A stretch of DNA of 64,000 nt from Trinickia caryophylli (GTDB taxonomy: Bacteria > Pseudomonadota > Gammaproteobacteria > Burkholderiales > Burkholderiaceae), in contig NZ_CP139971.1 of the NCBI RefSeq assembly GCF_034424545.1, forward strand, positions 124,001 to 188,000, read 5' to 3'. Made by a program: the position numbers and the translations under genes. Position 1 is the first letter of the stretch, and every line of letters begins with the position of its first letter. This document shows, one piece after another, positions 18,340-27,004 of this stretch. The notes below the pieces were generated by a model that had not been told where the DNA came from, made no database searches, and was given only the letters and a program-made list of their open reading frames with translations.

Positions 18340-18738
18340 CTAGGCGTACTTGTCGCCGACAAGGCCGCGGATGGGATGCGTATCGTAGACGATGATCATT
18401 CGCTCGATGAGCCCGCTTTCGTCGAACTCGAAAACGTCGACGCACTCGAACCGCACCGCCGATCCGTCTTTCAGGCCCCAGTCGTACACGAAATAGCCGG
18501 TGGCGCGGCGCGCACCTGTCGTGCTGACGCAGATGTCGATCGGTGTGATCGTGCTTTGCCCCGATGCGGCTGCGACTTTTTCGAAGAATGGCGCGGGCTG
18601 CATCCAGCCGAGGAATGGCGAATGGATTCGCGCGTCGGGGGCGAAAAGCGCACAGATGGAAGCGGGGTTTCCCCGCTCCAGCTCGGCCAGGTAGGTGCGC
18701 ACCTGCCGCGTGTATAGTGCTTCCGATGACAAGGCCAC
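18340..18738 (-). CDS. SnoaL/NTF2-like protein
   Basis: The 132-residue protein fits the NTF2-like cone fold: RTYLAELERGNPASICALFAPDARIHSPFLG, then alternating strands ending DVFEFDESGLIERMIIVYDTHPIRGLVG. GTG at 18738 is taken as start because GGAGA lies six bases upstream; a TTG nine codons earlier is possible. Such proteins are small enzymes or ligand binders (ketosteroid isomerase-like); no catalytic residue set is clear enough to name a reaction. It is divergent from a broken LysR gene. Confidence 0.7.
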   Translation of the reverse strand: MALSSEALYTRQVRTYLAELERGNPASICALFAPDARIHSPFLGWMQPAPFFEKVAAASGQSTITPIDICVSTTGARRATGYFVYDWGLKDGSAVRFECVDVFEFDESGLIERMIIVYDTHPIRGLVGDKYA

Positions 18739-18820
18739 GATCGTTCTCCAACGGTTGGTCAGCAACTGTGCTGTTCTGAGATCGCCGTGCAGGCGGTACG
18801 GCCACGATAGCGATGCACCG

Positions 18821-19099
18821 ATGACGGAACAATCGAAATATTTTCAACCCGGGCATGCGGGCGATGCATACGCCTTGGCGAATCTCACGCGCGCGTTGCC
18901 GCCGCTGGTGGCGCTGCAGGCATTCGTCGCGGCGGCTCGACTTGGCAGCATCAGCAGGGCTGCGGATCATCTATGCCGTACGCAGGGCGCGGTGAGCCGT
19001 CAGATCCAGCAGTTGGAGACTCGCAACGCGCGGGGACAGCCGAAGATTCGAGCGCTCGCGGACGTTTTGCTGCAACTTGCGCGGGACGATCGCTCGTAG
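18821..19099 (+). pseudogene. truncated LysR (GcvA-like) regulator remnant
   Basis: The frame encodes ALPPLVALQAFVAAARLGSI SRAADHLCRTQGAVSRQIQQ LET in sequence, a clear LysR/GcvA-type winged helix at residues 26-68. It then breaks into NARGQPKIRALADVL and stops after 92 residues, with no effector-binding domain downstream. It is best read as a decayed regulator. Its head-to-head position suggests it once controlled the SnoaL-like gene. Confidence 0.7.
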
Positions 19100-19233
19100 C
19101 CTGCGGCGCGCATTCGCGCACCCATGGAGGGCAGGCGGCAGTCCGTAAGCGCAAGCTGTGGCTGCCGGGTCGGATTTGCTGAAATAATCGTGTTTTCAAA
19201 TTTTCAAACGTTGGAACCGCAGGGGGAGCAAGG

Positions 19234-19812
19234 ATGGGAAAAGGGCGGATCGAGGCTTTCAGCGACGGCGTCATCGCCATCATCATCACCATCATGGTGC
19301 TCGAAATACATGTGCCGACCGCGTTCGATCTCGACGCGCTCAAACCGTTGGCGCCGGTATTTTGCGCTTACGTGTTGAGCTTCATCTATGTCGGCATCTA
19401 TTGGAACAATCATCATCACATGTTCCATCTCGTGCAGCGTGTCGACGGGCGCGTATTGTGGGCGAATCTTCACTTGCTGTTCTGGCTTTCGCTGCTGCCG
19501 GCCGTGACGCATTGGATCGGCGACAGCCACTTGGCGGCATGGCCCGTTGCGCTCTACGGCGGCGTTCTGCTGATGTCAGCCATTGCTTATTTCATTCTGA
19601 CGCGCGTGTTGCTGCACGTTCAAGGACCGAACTCGACGCTCGCCCGCGCGATAGGGCGCGACATCAAAGGGGGCGTTTCGATTGCGGCATATCTGGCCGG
19701 TATGGTGGCGGCATTCGTGGCGCCGGTGATTTCGGTGGTGCTCTATACACTGATGGCGGCGATCTGGCTCGCGCCCGACCGCCGTATCGAGCGCGTGCTC
19801 GGGGGGCAATGA
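19234..19812 (+). CDS. TMEM175-family (DUF1211) potassium channel-like protein
   Basis: The 192-residue protein opens with GRIEAFSDGVIAIIITIMVL, the FSDGV/I motif that defines TMEM175/DUF1211 first helices, followed by about five more membrane helices, a His-rich loop WNNHHHMFHL and a C-terminal LAPDRRIER. Bacterial members are K+-permeable channels with one such repeat per subunit. It stands alone, with no obvious operon partner. Confidence 0.8.
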   Translation: MGKGRIEAFSDGVIAIIITIMVLEIHVPTAFDLDALKPLAPVFCAYVLSFIYVGIYWNNHHHMFHLVQRVDGRVLWANLHLLFWLSLLPAVTHWIGDSHLAAWPVALYGGVLLMSAIAYFILTRVLLHVQGPNSTLARAIGRDIKGGVSIAAYLAGMVAAFVAPVISVVLYTLMAAIWLAPDRRIERVLGGQ

Positions 19813-19857
19813 CCGCCGAGCCGTTCGAGGCGGGGAGCGGCGCGTCGTGCGCGCCGC

Positions 19858-21255
19858 CTAGCGCGTCGGGGCGGTACGCTCGCGCGCGGTTGGCTCAACC
19901 ACGGTCGCGAGCAGCAGCAGGCACAGAAGCGCCGTGCCCACCATATACAGAAACACGCTCGTCCAGCTGTAGCGGTCCAGCAGCATGCCGACAGCCAGCG
20001 GGGCGCACGCGCCGCCGATCTGGCCGAGGCAGTTGACTATGCCGAATGCGGCTGGATAGGTCGCTTTCGTCGTGAGCCCCATCGGATACGCGGAATACCC
20101 TGCGAAGCCGAGGCCGAGCATGAGGCCCGAGGCCATCAGTGTTGCGCCGAGACAGGCGACGCTGGTGGGGGCGTCGACCAGCAGAAGCATCATGGCAACG
20201 GTACCGAGTGCGCCCAACATCATCATCGGTTTGCGCCGCCCGCCAAGCAGGCGGTCCGAAACAATGCCGCCGAGCATGTTTCCGGCCACCGCCCCGATGA
20301 ACGGCGCCGATGCCAGAAATCCCATCTTCACGGAGCCGAAGCCTTTCGCGGTGACAAGGTAAGTGGGAATCCATGACATGAAGATGTTGCTGATGCCGAT
20401 CATGCAGCCGTAGCCGAGTGCCACGCCGAGCACATTCCACGAGCGGAAGACCTGGCGAATGGTCTCGAGCCGGTCCACTCGTTTCGTGCGGTTGACGACG
20501 TCGAGCCAAGCCATTGGCCAAGCCGTTTCGAGGCGCGGCGATTGCGGGCCGCTATGCCTTGAATGGGTGCCGACAGGCGTGTCGTCGACGATGTAACGCC
20601 TCTCGGCGGGGGAGCAAAACCGATTTTCGCCCGGTGAGTTCGTTACGAGGGCCATCCAGGCGATCGCGAGCAATATCCCCGGTATCGCGAACACGTAAAA
20701 GATCTCGCGCCAACCCCATAGTTCGATCACGACGATGCTGACGGACGGTACGATCAGCGGGCCGAGCTTGGATGCGGCAATCCACAGCGCCGTGGCGGTG
20801 CCTTTTTCGCGCGCGGGGAACCAGCGATTGATCACATTCGTACAGCCGATGCCAAGTGGTCCTTCGGACAGCCCAAGGCCGACGCGGTAGGCCTGCAAAA
20901 GGAAAACCGAGGACGTCGTACCCATCAGGCCCGTGAAGATCGACGTCAGAATCATGAAAACAGAAAAGAGAAATCCGGCTGTTTTTTCGCTCAGACGTTT
21001 ATAAACAAGGCCAACCGGTATCTGCACGAAGCCATAGGAGAACGAGAAAAGGCTGACGATCAGGCCAGCCTGCGTATTGGTGATGCCATATTCCTTCTTC
21101 AGATATGGCAGGGCAATTCCGAAATTGGCGCGATCGGCACAGGCGATCGCCCAAATACAGAAGATCAGCCCCATCACGACCCAGCGGTGGCGGGTGTATT
21201 TCTCCGATAGGGGTTCCGCCTGGGCGGAGGCGACAACGCCATCAGCATTATTCAT
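19858..21255 (-). CDS. MFS transporter, anion:cation symporter (ACS) family
   Basis: The 465-residue protein has twelve predicted membrane segments. The ACS/phthalate-glucarate permease landmarks are RWVVMGLIFCIWAIACADRANFG, LKKEYGITNTQAGLIVS, EGPLGIGCTNVINRWFPAREKGTATALW and the central loop before VFRSWNVLG. ATG 21255 has GGAGGAATTCGA directly upstream, which decides the start against one six codons earlier. It likely imports a sugar acid or similar organic anion. The nearby 2-hydroxyacid dehydrogenase, read the other way, is a plausible catabolic partner. Confidence 0.85.
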   Translation of the reverse strand: MNNADGVVASAQAEPLSEKYTRHRWVVMGLIFCIWAIACADRANFGIALPYLKKEYGITNTQAGLIVSLFSFSYGFVQIPVGLVYKRLSEKTAGFLFSVFMILTSIFTGLMGTTSSVFLLQAYRVGLGLSEGPLGIGCTNVINRWFPAREKGTATALWIAASKLGPLIVPSVSIVVIELWGWREIFYVFAIPGILLAIAWMALVTNSPGENRFCSPAERRYIVDDTPVGTHSRHSGPQSPRLETAWPMAWLDVVNRTKRVDRLETIRQVFRSWNVLGVALGYGCMIGISNIFMSWIPTYLVTAKGFGSVKMGFLASAPFIGAVAGNMLGGIVSDRLLGGRRKPMMMLGALGTVAMMLLLVDAPTSVACLGATLMASGLMLGLGFAGYSAYPMGLTTKATYPAAFGIVNCLGQIGGACAPLAVGMLLDRYSWTSVFLYMVGTALLCLLLLATVVEPTARERTAPTR

Positions 21256-21768
21256 TCGAATTCCTCCGATCATTCGGCGCCGGAGATTCCGCGCCGCGAT
21301 GGCGGACGGGCTCTCCGTTGCTCGCGCACGCCGGGATGGACAAGGCTGCGCCGCGTTCGCGCAGCCGTCGAAGCAGGCGTGCGATGGTCAGCAGCCGTTG
21401 GCGGCCAGGCTGCCGGCGAAGGTATCAAGGGCGGTATGGTTGCGCGTGCGAACAAACATGCGGGTGCGCGAGCCGATGCGGTTCAGATGCATGGTGGTGT
21501 CTCCAATTTGATTGTACGGGTTTGTCTATGCCTTGAATTGTGCGAGCCTGTGGGCCGGGCGTCCAATCCTTTGTCGATATCACCTGATGCCCGAATTGGA
21601 TCGATCGTGGAATGGTGACGAGATCGATTGTTAAATCGATTGATACAAATTTGGGATTGGACCTGCAATCCGAGAAAGAAGATCATCGGCCGACACCCCA
21701 GCGGTATGGGATTACACATCGAATCGCATAACCGTCCATGAAAACTCGACAAGCAGGGAGCCGTATAA
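21256..21768. other. 513 bp gap between MFS gene and dehydrogenase
   Basis: The gap holds divergent promoters and one possible small reading frame (21388-21492). Base composition becomes AT-rich from about 21500. A direct repeat ATCGATTG occurs at 21623-21630 and 21635-21642 around TTAA. No RNA gene or mobile element was recognised. Confidence 0.5.
21388..21492 (-). CDS. possible 34-residue protein upstream of MFS gene
   Basis: GGAGACACCACC precedes an ATG at 21492 that opens a 34-codon frame (starting MHLNRIGSRTRMFVRTRNHT, ending LAANGC). The ribosome site resembles that of the small gene at 50449-50769 (GGGAGACACAACAATG). The product is basic and has no recognisable domain. It may be a small protein or a leader of the MFS transcript; coding status is uncertain. 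Confidence 0.3.
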   Translation of the reverse strand: MHLNRIGSRTRMFVRTRNHTALDTFAGSLAANGC

Positions 21769-22722
21769 TTGAAGCCGAACGTTTTGCAGCTTAATCCGAT
21801 TCTCGTGCCGGCCATCAACAAAGAGCTCGATGAACGATATGTCATGCATCGTCTGTTCGAGCAGAGCGACAAGGATGCCTATCTTCTGGCGCATGGCCCC
21901 TCGATCAGGGGCGTGATAACGGGCGGCCATACGGGCATTGCGAACGACCTGATCGCACGCCTTCCCGCACTGGAAGTGATCGCGGTAAATGGTGTGGGGA
22001 CGGACGCCATCGATCTCGAATTCGCGCGTGCACGCGGCATTCCCGTCACCGGGACATTCGGCGCATTGACTGAAGATGTGGCGGACCTTGCGGTCGGGCT
22101 GATGCTTGCCGTGTGCCGCGAGATATGTCCGGGCAACGCGTTCGTGAAGGCTGGGGACTGGCCGAAGAATCCGCACCCAGGTGCGTTGCCGTTGTCTCGT
22201 CGATTCAGCGGCAGGCACGTCGGTATCGTCGGCATGGGAAAGGTTGGCCGCGCGATTGCGCAGCGCGTCGCTGCATTCGGTTGCCCCGTGTCCTATACCG
22301 ACTTGCGTCGCATGGAGGATGTCCCGTACCGATTCGTGGCGGACCTTCTCATGCTCGCGCGCGATTGCGATATGCTCGTGTTGGCCGCTGCCGCCGACAA
22401 TGCGCAGGGCATCGTGAACGCGGCGGTGCTCGATGCCCTGGGCAAAGACGGTTATCTCGTCAACGTTGCCCGCGGCAAGCTCGTGGTCGAGCGCGATCTG
22501 GTGGCGGCCTTGTCCAATGGCGCGATAGCGGGCGCGGGCCTCGACGTGTTCGTCGACGAGCCGAACGTGCCGGTTGAACTCTTCGGTATGGACCGCGTGG
22601 TGTTGCAGGCGCATCGCGCCAGCGCCACGGTCGAATCGCGAACGGCGATGGGCGAAATGGTGCTGGCCAGCCTGGCACGGGCATTCGCGGGTGTGCGGCC
22701 CGAAGGTAGCCTCACGACATGA
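21769..22722 (+). CDS. D-isomer specific 2-hydroxyacid dehydrogenase
   Basis: The 317-residue protein has the NAD(P)-binding Rossmann motif GIVGMGKVGRAIAQ (about residues 150-163) and the catalytic Arg-Glu-His set in NVARGKL, VDEP and LQAHRAS. It resembles the hydroxypyruvate/glyoxylate or 2-ketoaldonate reductase branch. The start is TTG at 21769, preceded by CAGGGAG. The stop overlaps the region just before a LysR gene on the same strand. With the MFS anion carrier it may form a sugar-acid or hydroxyacid pathway; the substrate is not evident. Confidence 0.8.
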   Translation: MKPNVLQLNPILVPAINKELDERYVMHRLFEQSDKDAYLLAHGPSIRGVITGGHTGIANDLIARLPALEVIAVNGVGTDAIDLEFARARGIPVTGTFGALTEDVADLAVGLMLAVCREICPGNAFVKAGDWPKNPHPGALPLSRRFSGRHVGIVGMGKVGRAIAQRVAAFGCPVSYTDLRRMEDVPYRFVADLLMLARDCDMLVLAAAADNAQGIVNAAVLDALGKDGYLVNVARGKLVVERDLVAALSNGAIAGAGLDVFVDEPNVPVELFGMDRVVLQAHRASATVESRTAMGEMVLASLARAFAGVRPEGSLTT

Positions 22723-22799
22723 CGGAGGGCGGCCATCGCCCTGGCACGGGCGGTGGTCGCCCTATAATGGCCGTCCGTCTCCCTTCCTGCCGCTCGAGC

Positions 22800-23711
22800 A
22801 TGCTTGACTTCGGACAAATGCGTTGCTTCGTCGCCGCCGCCACGGAGCTGAACTTCAGGCGAGCGGCGGCACTGCTGAACATGACGCAGCCGCCGTTGAG
22901 CAGACAGATTCAGTTGTTGGAAGACAATCTCGGGGTCAAGCTCTTCGAGCGGATCGGCCGTACCGTCAAGCTCACGACCGAAGGGCGCGTCTTTCTCGCG
23001 GATGCCACGCGCCTGCTCAGCCTTGCGGAGCAAGCGGAGAGTACCGTGCGGCGCGCCAGCAAGGGCAAGACGGGCCGCGTTCGCATCGGCTTCACGGGGG
23101 CGGCTGGTTACGAACTGATTCCCGAACTGCTGATCGCGGCGTCGAAGCGGCTGCCCGATGTCGATGTGGTATTGCTCGAACTGATCTCGGTGGCGCAAAT
23201 CGAGGCGTTCGCCGCGAATACGATCGACCTGGGATTTCTTCGGCCGTTGCCTTCGCGGCAGGGCCTGCAGTTTCTGCTCGTCGACGAGGAGCCGCTCGTC
23301 ATCGCCTTGCCGAGCGAACATGCATTGTGTCGATGCGAGGGGCCGATTGCGCTCGAATTGCTCGATCGCCAGCCGTTCATCATGCATTCGCCCACGCATG
23401 GCAAGTACTTTTACGAGCGTATCCAGGGCATGCTTGCCGCCGTGGGTGTGACGCTCGACGTCGCTCAATATATCGACCAGACACCCACGATTCTGTCGCT
23501 CGTTCGGGCGGGCCTGGGCGTTGCGATTCTCCCGGCATCGGCCCGGCGCTTTCGCTATGACAACGTCGAATTCCGGCCGATCGCCAACAGCGTTGTGAGA
23601 GCGGAGATGAGCATGGCGTGGCGGACCGATCAGGACAACCCGGCTGTCACGGCTTTCAGGCTCATGGCTGCCGAGCACTTCGCGGGCAACCGCGACAGAC
23701 TCGAAAGCTGA
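22800..23711 (+). CDS. LysR family transcriptional regulator (CatR/BenM-like)
   Basis: The 303-residue protein starts MLDFGQMRCFVAAATELNFR with the LysR DNA-binding domain (residues 1-62, QPPLSRQIQLLEDNLGVKLF) and a full effector domain ending near residue 300. The N-terminal pattern is that of the BenM/CatM/TfdR group. ATG 22800 is chosen because the family starts here; the frame stays open 27 codons upstream, overlapping the dehydrogenase stop. It probably regulates the dehydrogenase and/or the MFS gene. Confidence 0.85.
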   Translation: MLDFGQMRCFVAAATELNFRRAAALLNMTQPPLSRQIQLLEDNLGVKLFERIGRTVKLTTEGRVFLADATRLLSLAEQAESTVRRASKGKTGRVRIGFTGAAGYELIPELLIAASKRLPDVDVVLLELISVAQIEAFAANTIDLGFLRPLPSRQGLQFLLVDEEPLVIALPSEHALCRCEGPIALELLDRQPFIMHSPTHGKYFYERIQGMLAAVGVTLDVAQYIDQTPTILSLVRAGLGVAILPASARRFRYDNVEFRPIANSVVRAEMSMAWRTDQDNPAVTAFRLMAAEHFAGNRDRLES

Positions 23712-23780
23712 GCGAGCGGCGCAGCGAGGGGTGCTTCTCGCTTTTTTCATCGCCCTGTTGCCTGTCGCGAGCCGCTGCGC

Positions 23781-24311
23781 TCACGCGAGTTGCTTGTGAA
23801 AAAACGTCGTTCCGCAGAAGGTGCCGTCAGGCATCAGCGCATAGTTGGGGACGACTCCCACACGCTGCCAGCCCGCTCGCTCGTAGAGTTCTTCGGCGGC
23901 TCCCCCCGTGACCGTGTCGAGTACCAGCACCGATTTCCCGGCGGCCCGTGCCGCGTCGTCGACGGCCGACATCAATCGCTGGCCGATGCCTTGACGCCTC
24001 GCATCGCGGTGAACGAGCATCTTGGCGACATCGGCACGATGCGGTTGATTTTCGGGTTGCGCGATGATGAGTTGCACCGTGCCGACGATGCGCCCCCGAT
24101 CGTTTTCGGCTACGAGCACAATGCGCTCGCCGAGTGCGACGCCTTCCGCTACGCGCGTCCAGAATGCAACTGCCGTCGCTCGGGATATCGGCAGCATGAA
24201 GCTTACCGACGCACCTCCTTCGACGCAGTCGATCAAGACGTCGGCGAGCGCACTGACGCTGGCCTTTGCCTTGTCGGCGTCGATTCGGCGTATGGTGACG
24301 TGCGCGCTCAT
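23781..24311 (-). CDS. GNAT family N-acetyltransferase
   Basis: The 176-residue protein has the GNAT acetyl-CoA site KMLVHRDARRQGIGQRLM (RxxGxG, about residues 97-115) after the β4 strand IVGTVQLIIAQ, and the C-terminal ELYERAGWQRVGVVPNYAL seen in stress-related acetyltransferases. ATG 24311 overlaps the TGA of the XRE-cupin gene (ATGA) and has GGAG at the right distance. Its partner regulator is cotranscribed, so the two work as a unit. The acceptor molecule is unknown; resistance or detoxification is the usual role of such pairs. Confidence 0.8.
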   Translation of the reverse strand: MSAHVTIRRIDADKAKASVSALADVLIDCVEGGASVSFMLPISRATAVAFWTRVAEGVALGERIVLVAENDRGRIVGTVQLIIAQPENQPHRADVAKMLVHRDARRQGIGQRLMSAVDDAARAAGKSVLVLDTVTGGAAEELYERAGWQRVGVVPNYALMPDGTFCGTTFFHKQLA

Positions 24312-24901
24312 GATGAACTCCATGTGCCACCGGAGAGGGACTTGCTCAGCGCAACGAGATATCGCGCCGGTTTGCGCGAGCAGTTGCGATAAACGATCGG
24401 ACAATCGAGCTTCATGGCGAGGCAATCGCCCGTTTCGAGGTCCCATCGGTCATTGCCGGCGGTTACTTGCATCCTGCCTTCGATGATCCAGATCTGCTGA
24501 TGGATATCGGCGTCGCGCAGGCCGGTTTCGTAGGCGACCTGCCGGCCCGGTGGAAACCTGACTTCCACGAGTTGCAGCGGGGATGGGACGTGCGGCGACA
24601 GGTTGCGCCGGATGTAGCCCGATTCGGGGTCGGTCCACAACGATTGTTCGCTGAACGACGCGCGTGGCGACGGCTCGGCCGTCGTCGTGCTTTCCGGCTG
24701 TTCGAAGAGCGAAGCGAGGGAGACGCCGAGCGCGGTGGCGAGCCGGTCGAGCACGACCGCGGTCGGGCTGCTTTGGCCTCGCTCGATGAGCGAGATGTTC
24801 GATCGGCTGACTTTGCTCCGCTCGGCGAGGGCTTCGAGCGACCAGCCTTTCGCGTCCCGCAATTCGCGAATGCGTCGTGCAATGGTATTGTGAATATCCA
24901 C
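24308..24901 (-). CDS. XRE-family regulator with C-terminal cupin domain
   Basis: The 197-residue protein has an N-terminal XRE helix-turn-helix (IARRIRELRDAKGWSLEALA, SKVSRSNISLIERGQSSPTA, residues 5-60) and a cupin_2 fold (about residues 105-190, VRFPPGRQVAYE, QIWIIEGRMQVTAG, DLETGDCLAMKLD). GTG at 24901 is chosen because it gives the usual length of about 190 residues; longer frames upstream cross two palindromes and the divergent promoter. Members of this family often regulate an adjacent transporter or acetyltransferase; here the GNAT gene overlaps it by four bases. Confidence 0.8.
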   Translation of the reverse strand: MDIHNTIARRIRELRDAKGWSLEALAERSKVSRSNISLIERGQSSPTAVVLDRLATALGVSLASLFEQPESTTTAEPSPRASFSEQSLWTDPESGYIRRNLSPHVPSPLQLVEVRFPPGRQVAYETGLRDADIHQQIWIIEGRMQVTAGNDRWDLETGDCLAMKLDCPIVYRNCSRKPARYLVALSKSLSGGTWSSS

Positions 24902-24905
24902 GTCG

Positions 24906-24940
24906 TCCAGTTTAATGGAGTTATTTTCCAGTAAACTAGA
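24906..24940. promoter_or_regulatory. two tandem 14 bp palindromes, probable XRE-cupin operator
   Basis: TCCAGTTTAATGGA (24906-24919) and TCCAGTAAACTAGA (24927-24940) each form a palindrome with one mismatch, on the pattern TCCAGTnnACTGGA. They start exactly 21 bp apart, two helical turns, so two dimers could bind side by side. They occupy the 78 bp between the XRE-cupin gene and the divergent DUF1801 gene, consistent with control of both. Confidence 0.55.
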
Positions 24941-24979
24941 CGCCTGAAATCCCGATGTCAACAGACGAGGCGCGATCGA

Positions 24980-25399
24980 ATGAATCCATCCGAACTCATC
25001 GACGAACTGATTGCAGGCATTGCCGATTGGCGCGGTCAGACGTTCGCGCGTGTGCGGCAGGCGATCCTCCAAGCCGACGATGAAATCGTCGAGGAGTGGA
25101 AGTGGATGGGCAGCCCGGTATGGTCTCGCGATGGCATTATCGCAGTCGCGAACGCCCACAAGAACAAGGTGAAACTCACTTTCATGCATGGGGCGAGCCT
25201 TCCCGATCCCCATAAGCTGTTCAACGCCGGGCTCGAAGGCAATGCACGGCGGGCGATCGATTTCATGGAGGGCGATGCCGTCGACGCGGCTGCCTTGAAA
25301 ACCCTCGTGCGCGCCGCGATCGAGTTCAATCGGCGCAAGTCGAAAGGCAAGCGAGCAACGTCTGCGCGGCCGGAAGCGGGCAAACGCGGCGAAGCATGA
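24980..25399 (+). CDS. DUF1801 domain protein
   Basis: The 139-residue protein has DUF1801/YdhG-type landmarks (IVEEWKWMGSPVWSRDGIIA, KVKLTFMHGASLPDP) with an α/β fold and a Lys/Arg-rich tail. It is divergent from the XRE-cupin gene and shares its operator region. Proteins of this family are small and poorly characterised (the Bacillus relative Fra has been studied as an iron chaperone). The function here is unknown. Confidence 0.75.
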   Translation: MNPSELIDELIAGIADWRGQTFARVRQAILQADDEIVEEWKWMGSPVWSRDGIIAVANAHKNKVKLTFMHGASLPDPHKLFNAGLEGNARRAIDFMEGDAVDAAALKTLVRAAIEFNRRKSKGKRATSARPEAGKRGEA

Positions 25400-25572
25400 A
25401 CAGTGGTCCGATCGGTTGACCGGAACTCACGATCGACGGCAGCCAGGAATGTGTCCCATCCACCTCTTTCATGTACGCGGTTTGCCGCGTCGGATTCCTG
25501 TCGCCTGAAGCAAAGCGCGGCCGGGCGAGTTTGCTATAGTTCGCGTTTTTCCCGCTGTTTGAAGGATCTGCC

Positions 25573-26250
25573 ATGTTTTCCGCCGCTATCTTCGATATGG
25601 ACGGCCTGCTTATCGATTCCGAGCGCGCAATCATGAATGCGTGGATTGCGGTAGCGGGAGAACTGGGTGTTACGGTCACCCCGGCCGACTACCTGCCGAT
25701 CATCGGCAGATCGGCGGCCGAATGCTTCGCGATGTTGACCGATATCGTCGGCGGTGAGGCGATCTTTCGCGAGGCGCAGCCGCGCGTGCGGCACCGGCTC
25801 GCCACTTTCGCCGAAATCGAGGGATTTCCGCTCAAGTCGGGTGCGCAGCCTTTGCTGACTAAGTTGGCACAAGCGGGCATTCCGTGCGCGGTGGCGTCTT
25901 CGTCTTCGCGCGCTGAAATCGAGTTCCGGCTGGGGCGGGCCGGGGTGCTGCGCTTTTTCGCAGCGATTGCGGGTGGGGACGAAGTGGCGCGCGGCAAGCC
26001 CGATCCGGCCGTTTATCGGCTCGCAGCCGACCGGATCCGCGCGCGGCCGGACGAATGCCTCGCATTCGAAGACAGCGACAACGGCGCCCGTGCCGCAACG
26101 CGCGCGGGCATTGCCGTGATTACCGTTCCCGATCTCAAGCCCACAAGTGCCGAGATCGCGGCTTTGAGCTTCAAGGTATTGACGCGGCTCGACGACGCCA
26201 TCGAACACGTTCCAGCGTGGTTCATGCTGCCGGCCGCATCCGCCGCTTAG
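25573..26250 (+). CDS. HAD-superfamily phosphatase (HxpB/YniC-like)
   Basis: The 225-residue protein contains all HAD motifs: motif I FDMDGLLIDSE (nucleophile Asp9, acid/base Asp11), motif II VASSSSR, the Lys in GKPDPAVY and motif IV FEDSDNGARAA. The cap domain lies between motifs I and II, as in subfamily IA sugar-phosphate phosphatases such as HxpB or β-phosphoglucomutase. It is a stand-alone gene with a 170 bp upstream gap. Substrate range in this branch is broad (hexitol-6-P, 2-deoxyglucose-6-P). Confidence 0.85.
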   Translation: MFSAAIFDMDGLLIDSERAIMNAWIAVAGELGVTVTPADYLPIIGRSAAECFAMLTDIVGGEAIFREAQPRVRHRLATFAEIEGFPLKSGAQPLLTKLAQAGIPCAVASSSSRAEIEFRLGRAGVLRFFAAIAGGDEVARGKPDPAVYRLAADRIRARPDECLAFEDSDNGARAATRAGIAVITVPDLKPTSAEIAALSFKVLTRLDDAIEHVPAWFMLPAASAA

Positions 26251-26458
26251 GGCTGGCGGCACGGCTCGAGCGCGCGGCCCCGTCGCGCCGCGAGCAGGAC
26301 CTTCGTTTCTTTCACCAGTGCTTTAGCCAGTGCAGGAGGCTCACGTCGATTCGGGCGCCTGATCGGCGAGGCGGCGCGGGTGCCATCGGGCGGAATCGAA
26401 GCCGTGCACGAACCATGCTGTGTTTCGGCGCGGGTGGGCGTTCGTGCGGAGAGCGACA

Positions 26459-26683
26459 ATGAAGCGCTACAGGAATTTGAGCGGCCAGTCCGGCGTCGTT
26501 GCGTACGAGATCGGCAACGGCTGGATCGCCGTGAAATTCGATGGCGGCGATGTCTATCGTTACACGGCCCGCAGTGCCGGAGCCGAGAATATCAAGCAGA
26601 TGCAGCGGTTGGCCGAGCGCGGGCAGGGGCTGTCGACATTTATCAGCCGCCACGTAAAAGATCGGTACGAAGACAAATACTGA
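26459..26683 (+). CDS. small KTSC-like protein
   Basis: The 74-residue protein MKRYRNLSGQSGVVAYEIGN continues with IAVKFDGGDVYRYTARSAG and ends STFISRHVKDRYEDKY. The β-hairpin plus the C-terminal FISRHVKDRY recalls KTSC-domain proteins, some of which accompany lysyl-tRNA synthetases or phage genes. CGGAGAGCGACA lies just upstream and fixes the start. Function is unknown. Confidence 0.65.
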   Translation: MKRYRNLSGQSGVVAYEIGNGWIAVKFDGGDVYRYTARSAGAENIKQMQRLAERGQGLSTFISRHVKDRYEDKY

Positions 26684-26749
26684 TCGGCCTGCATCACACA
26701 CAAAATCGCCTCGTTGATTTGCGTCAAATCGAGAAGCTGCGCGCGCGGA

Positions 26750-26973
26750 CATCATGGTCCGGGCGCCCACGCGTTTCCGGGTTGCGCGTGCACGGAGTCC
26801 GCCAGGACAAGCCGCCGCGTCTCGGGTCCATTGACTACGAAATCATTGTCGATACCGACGAGAGCGATCGACAGATCGAACTGCTGCATCACAACGTGAA
26901 GAAGTACGGCACGGTCTTCAACACCGTCGCACCGGGCACGTCGCTGTCCGACACGATCCGGCGCGCGGCGTAA
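26750..26973 (+). pseudogene. C-terminal remnant of an OsmC-family protein
   Basis: One frame encodes LRVHGVRQDKPPRLGSIDYE, IIVDTDESDRQIELLHHNVK and KYGTVFNTVAPGTSLSDTI in sequence, ending IRRAA. This is the C-terminal half of an OsmC-like peroxidase family member, including the second α/β segment. The N-terminal half with the first catalytic Cys is missing, and the second catalytic Cys position (in NTVA..) has no Cys. No start codon with ribosome site precedes it. It is a decayed gene between the KTSC-like gene and the thiolase. Confidence 0.6.
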
Positions 26974-27004
26974 GCGCCATGCCGTTTCTGCAAGGAGCTT
27001 ATTC

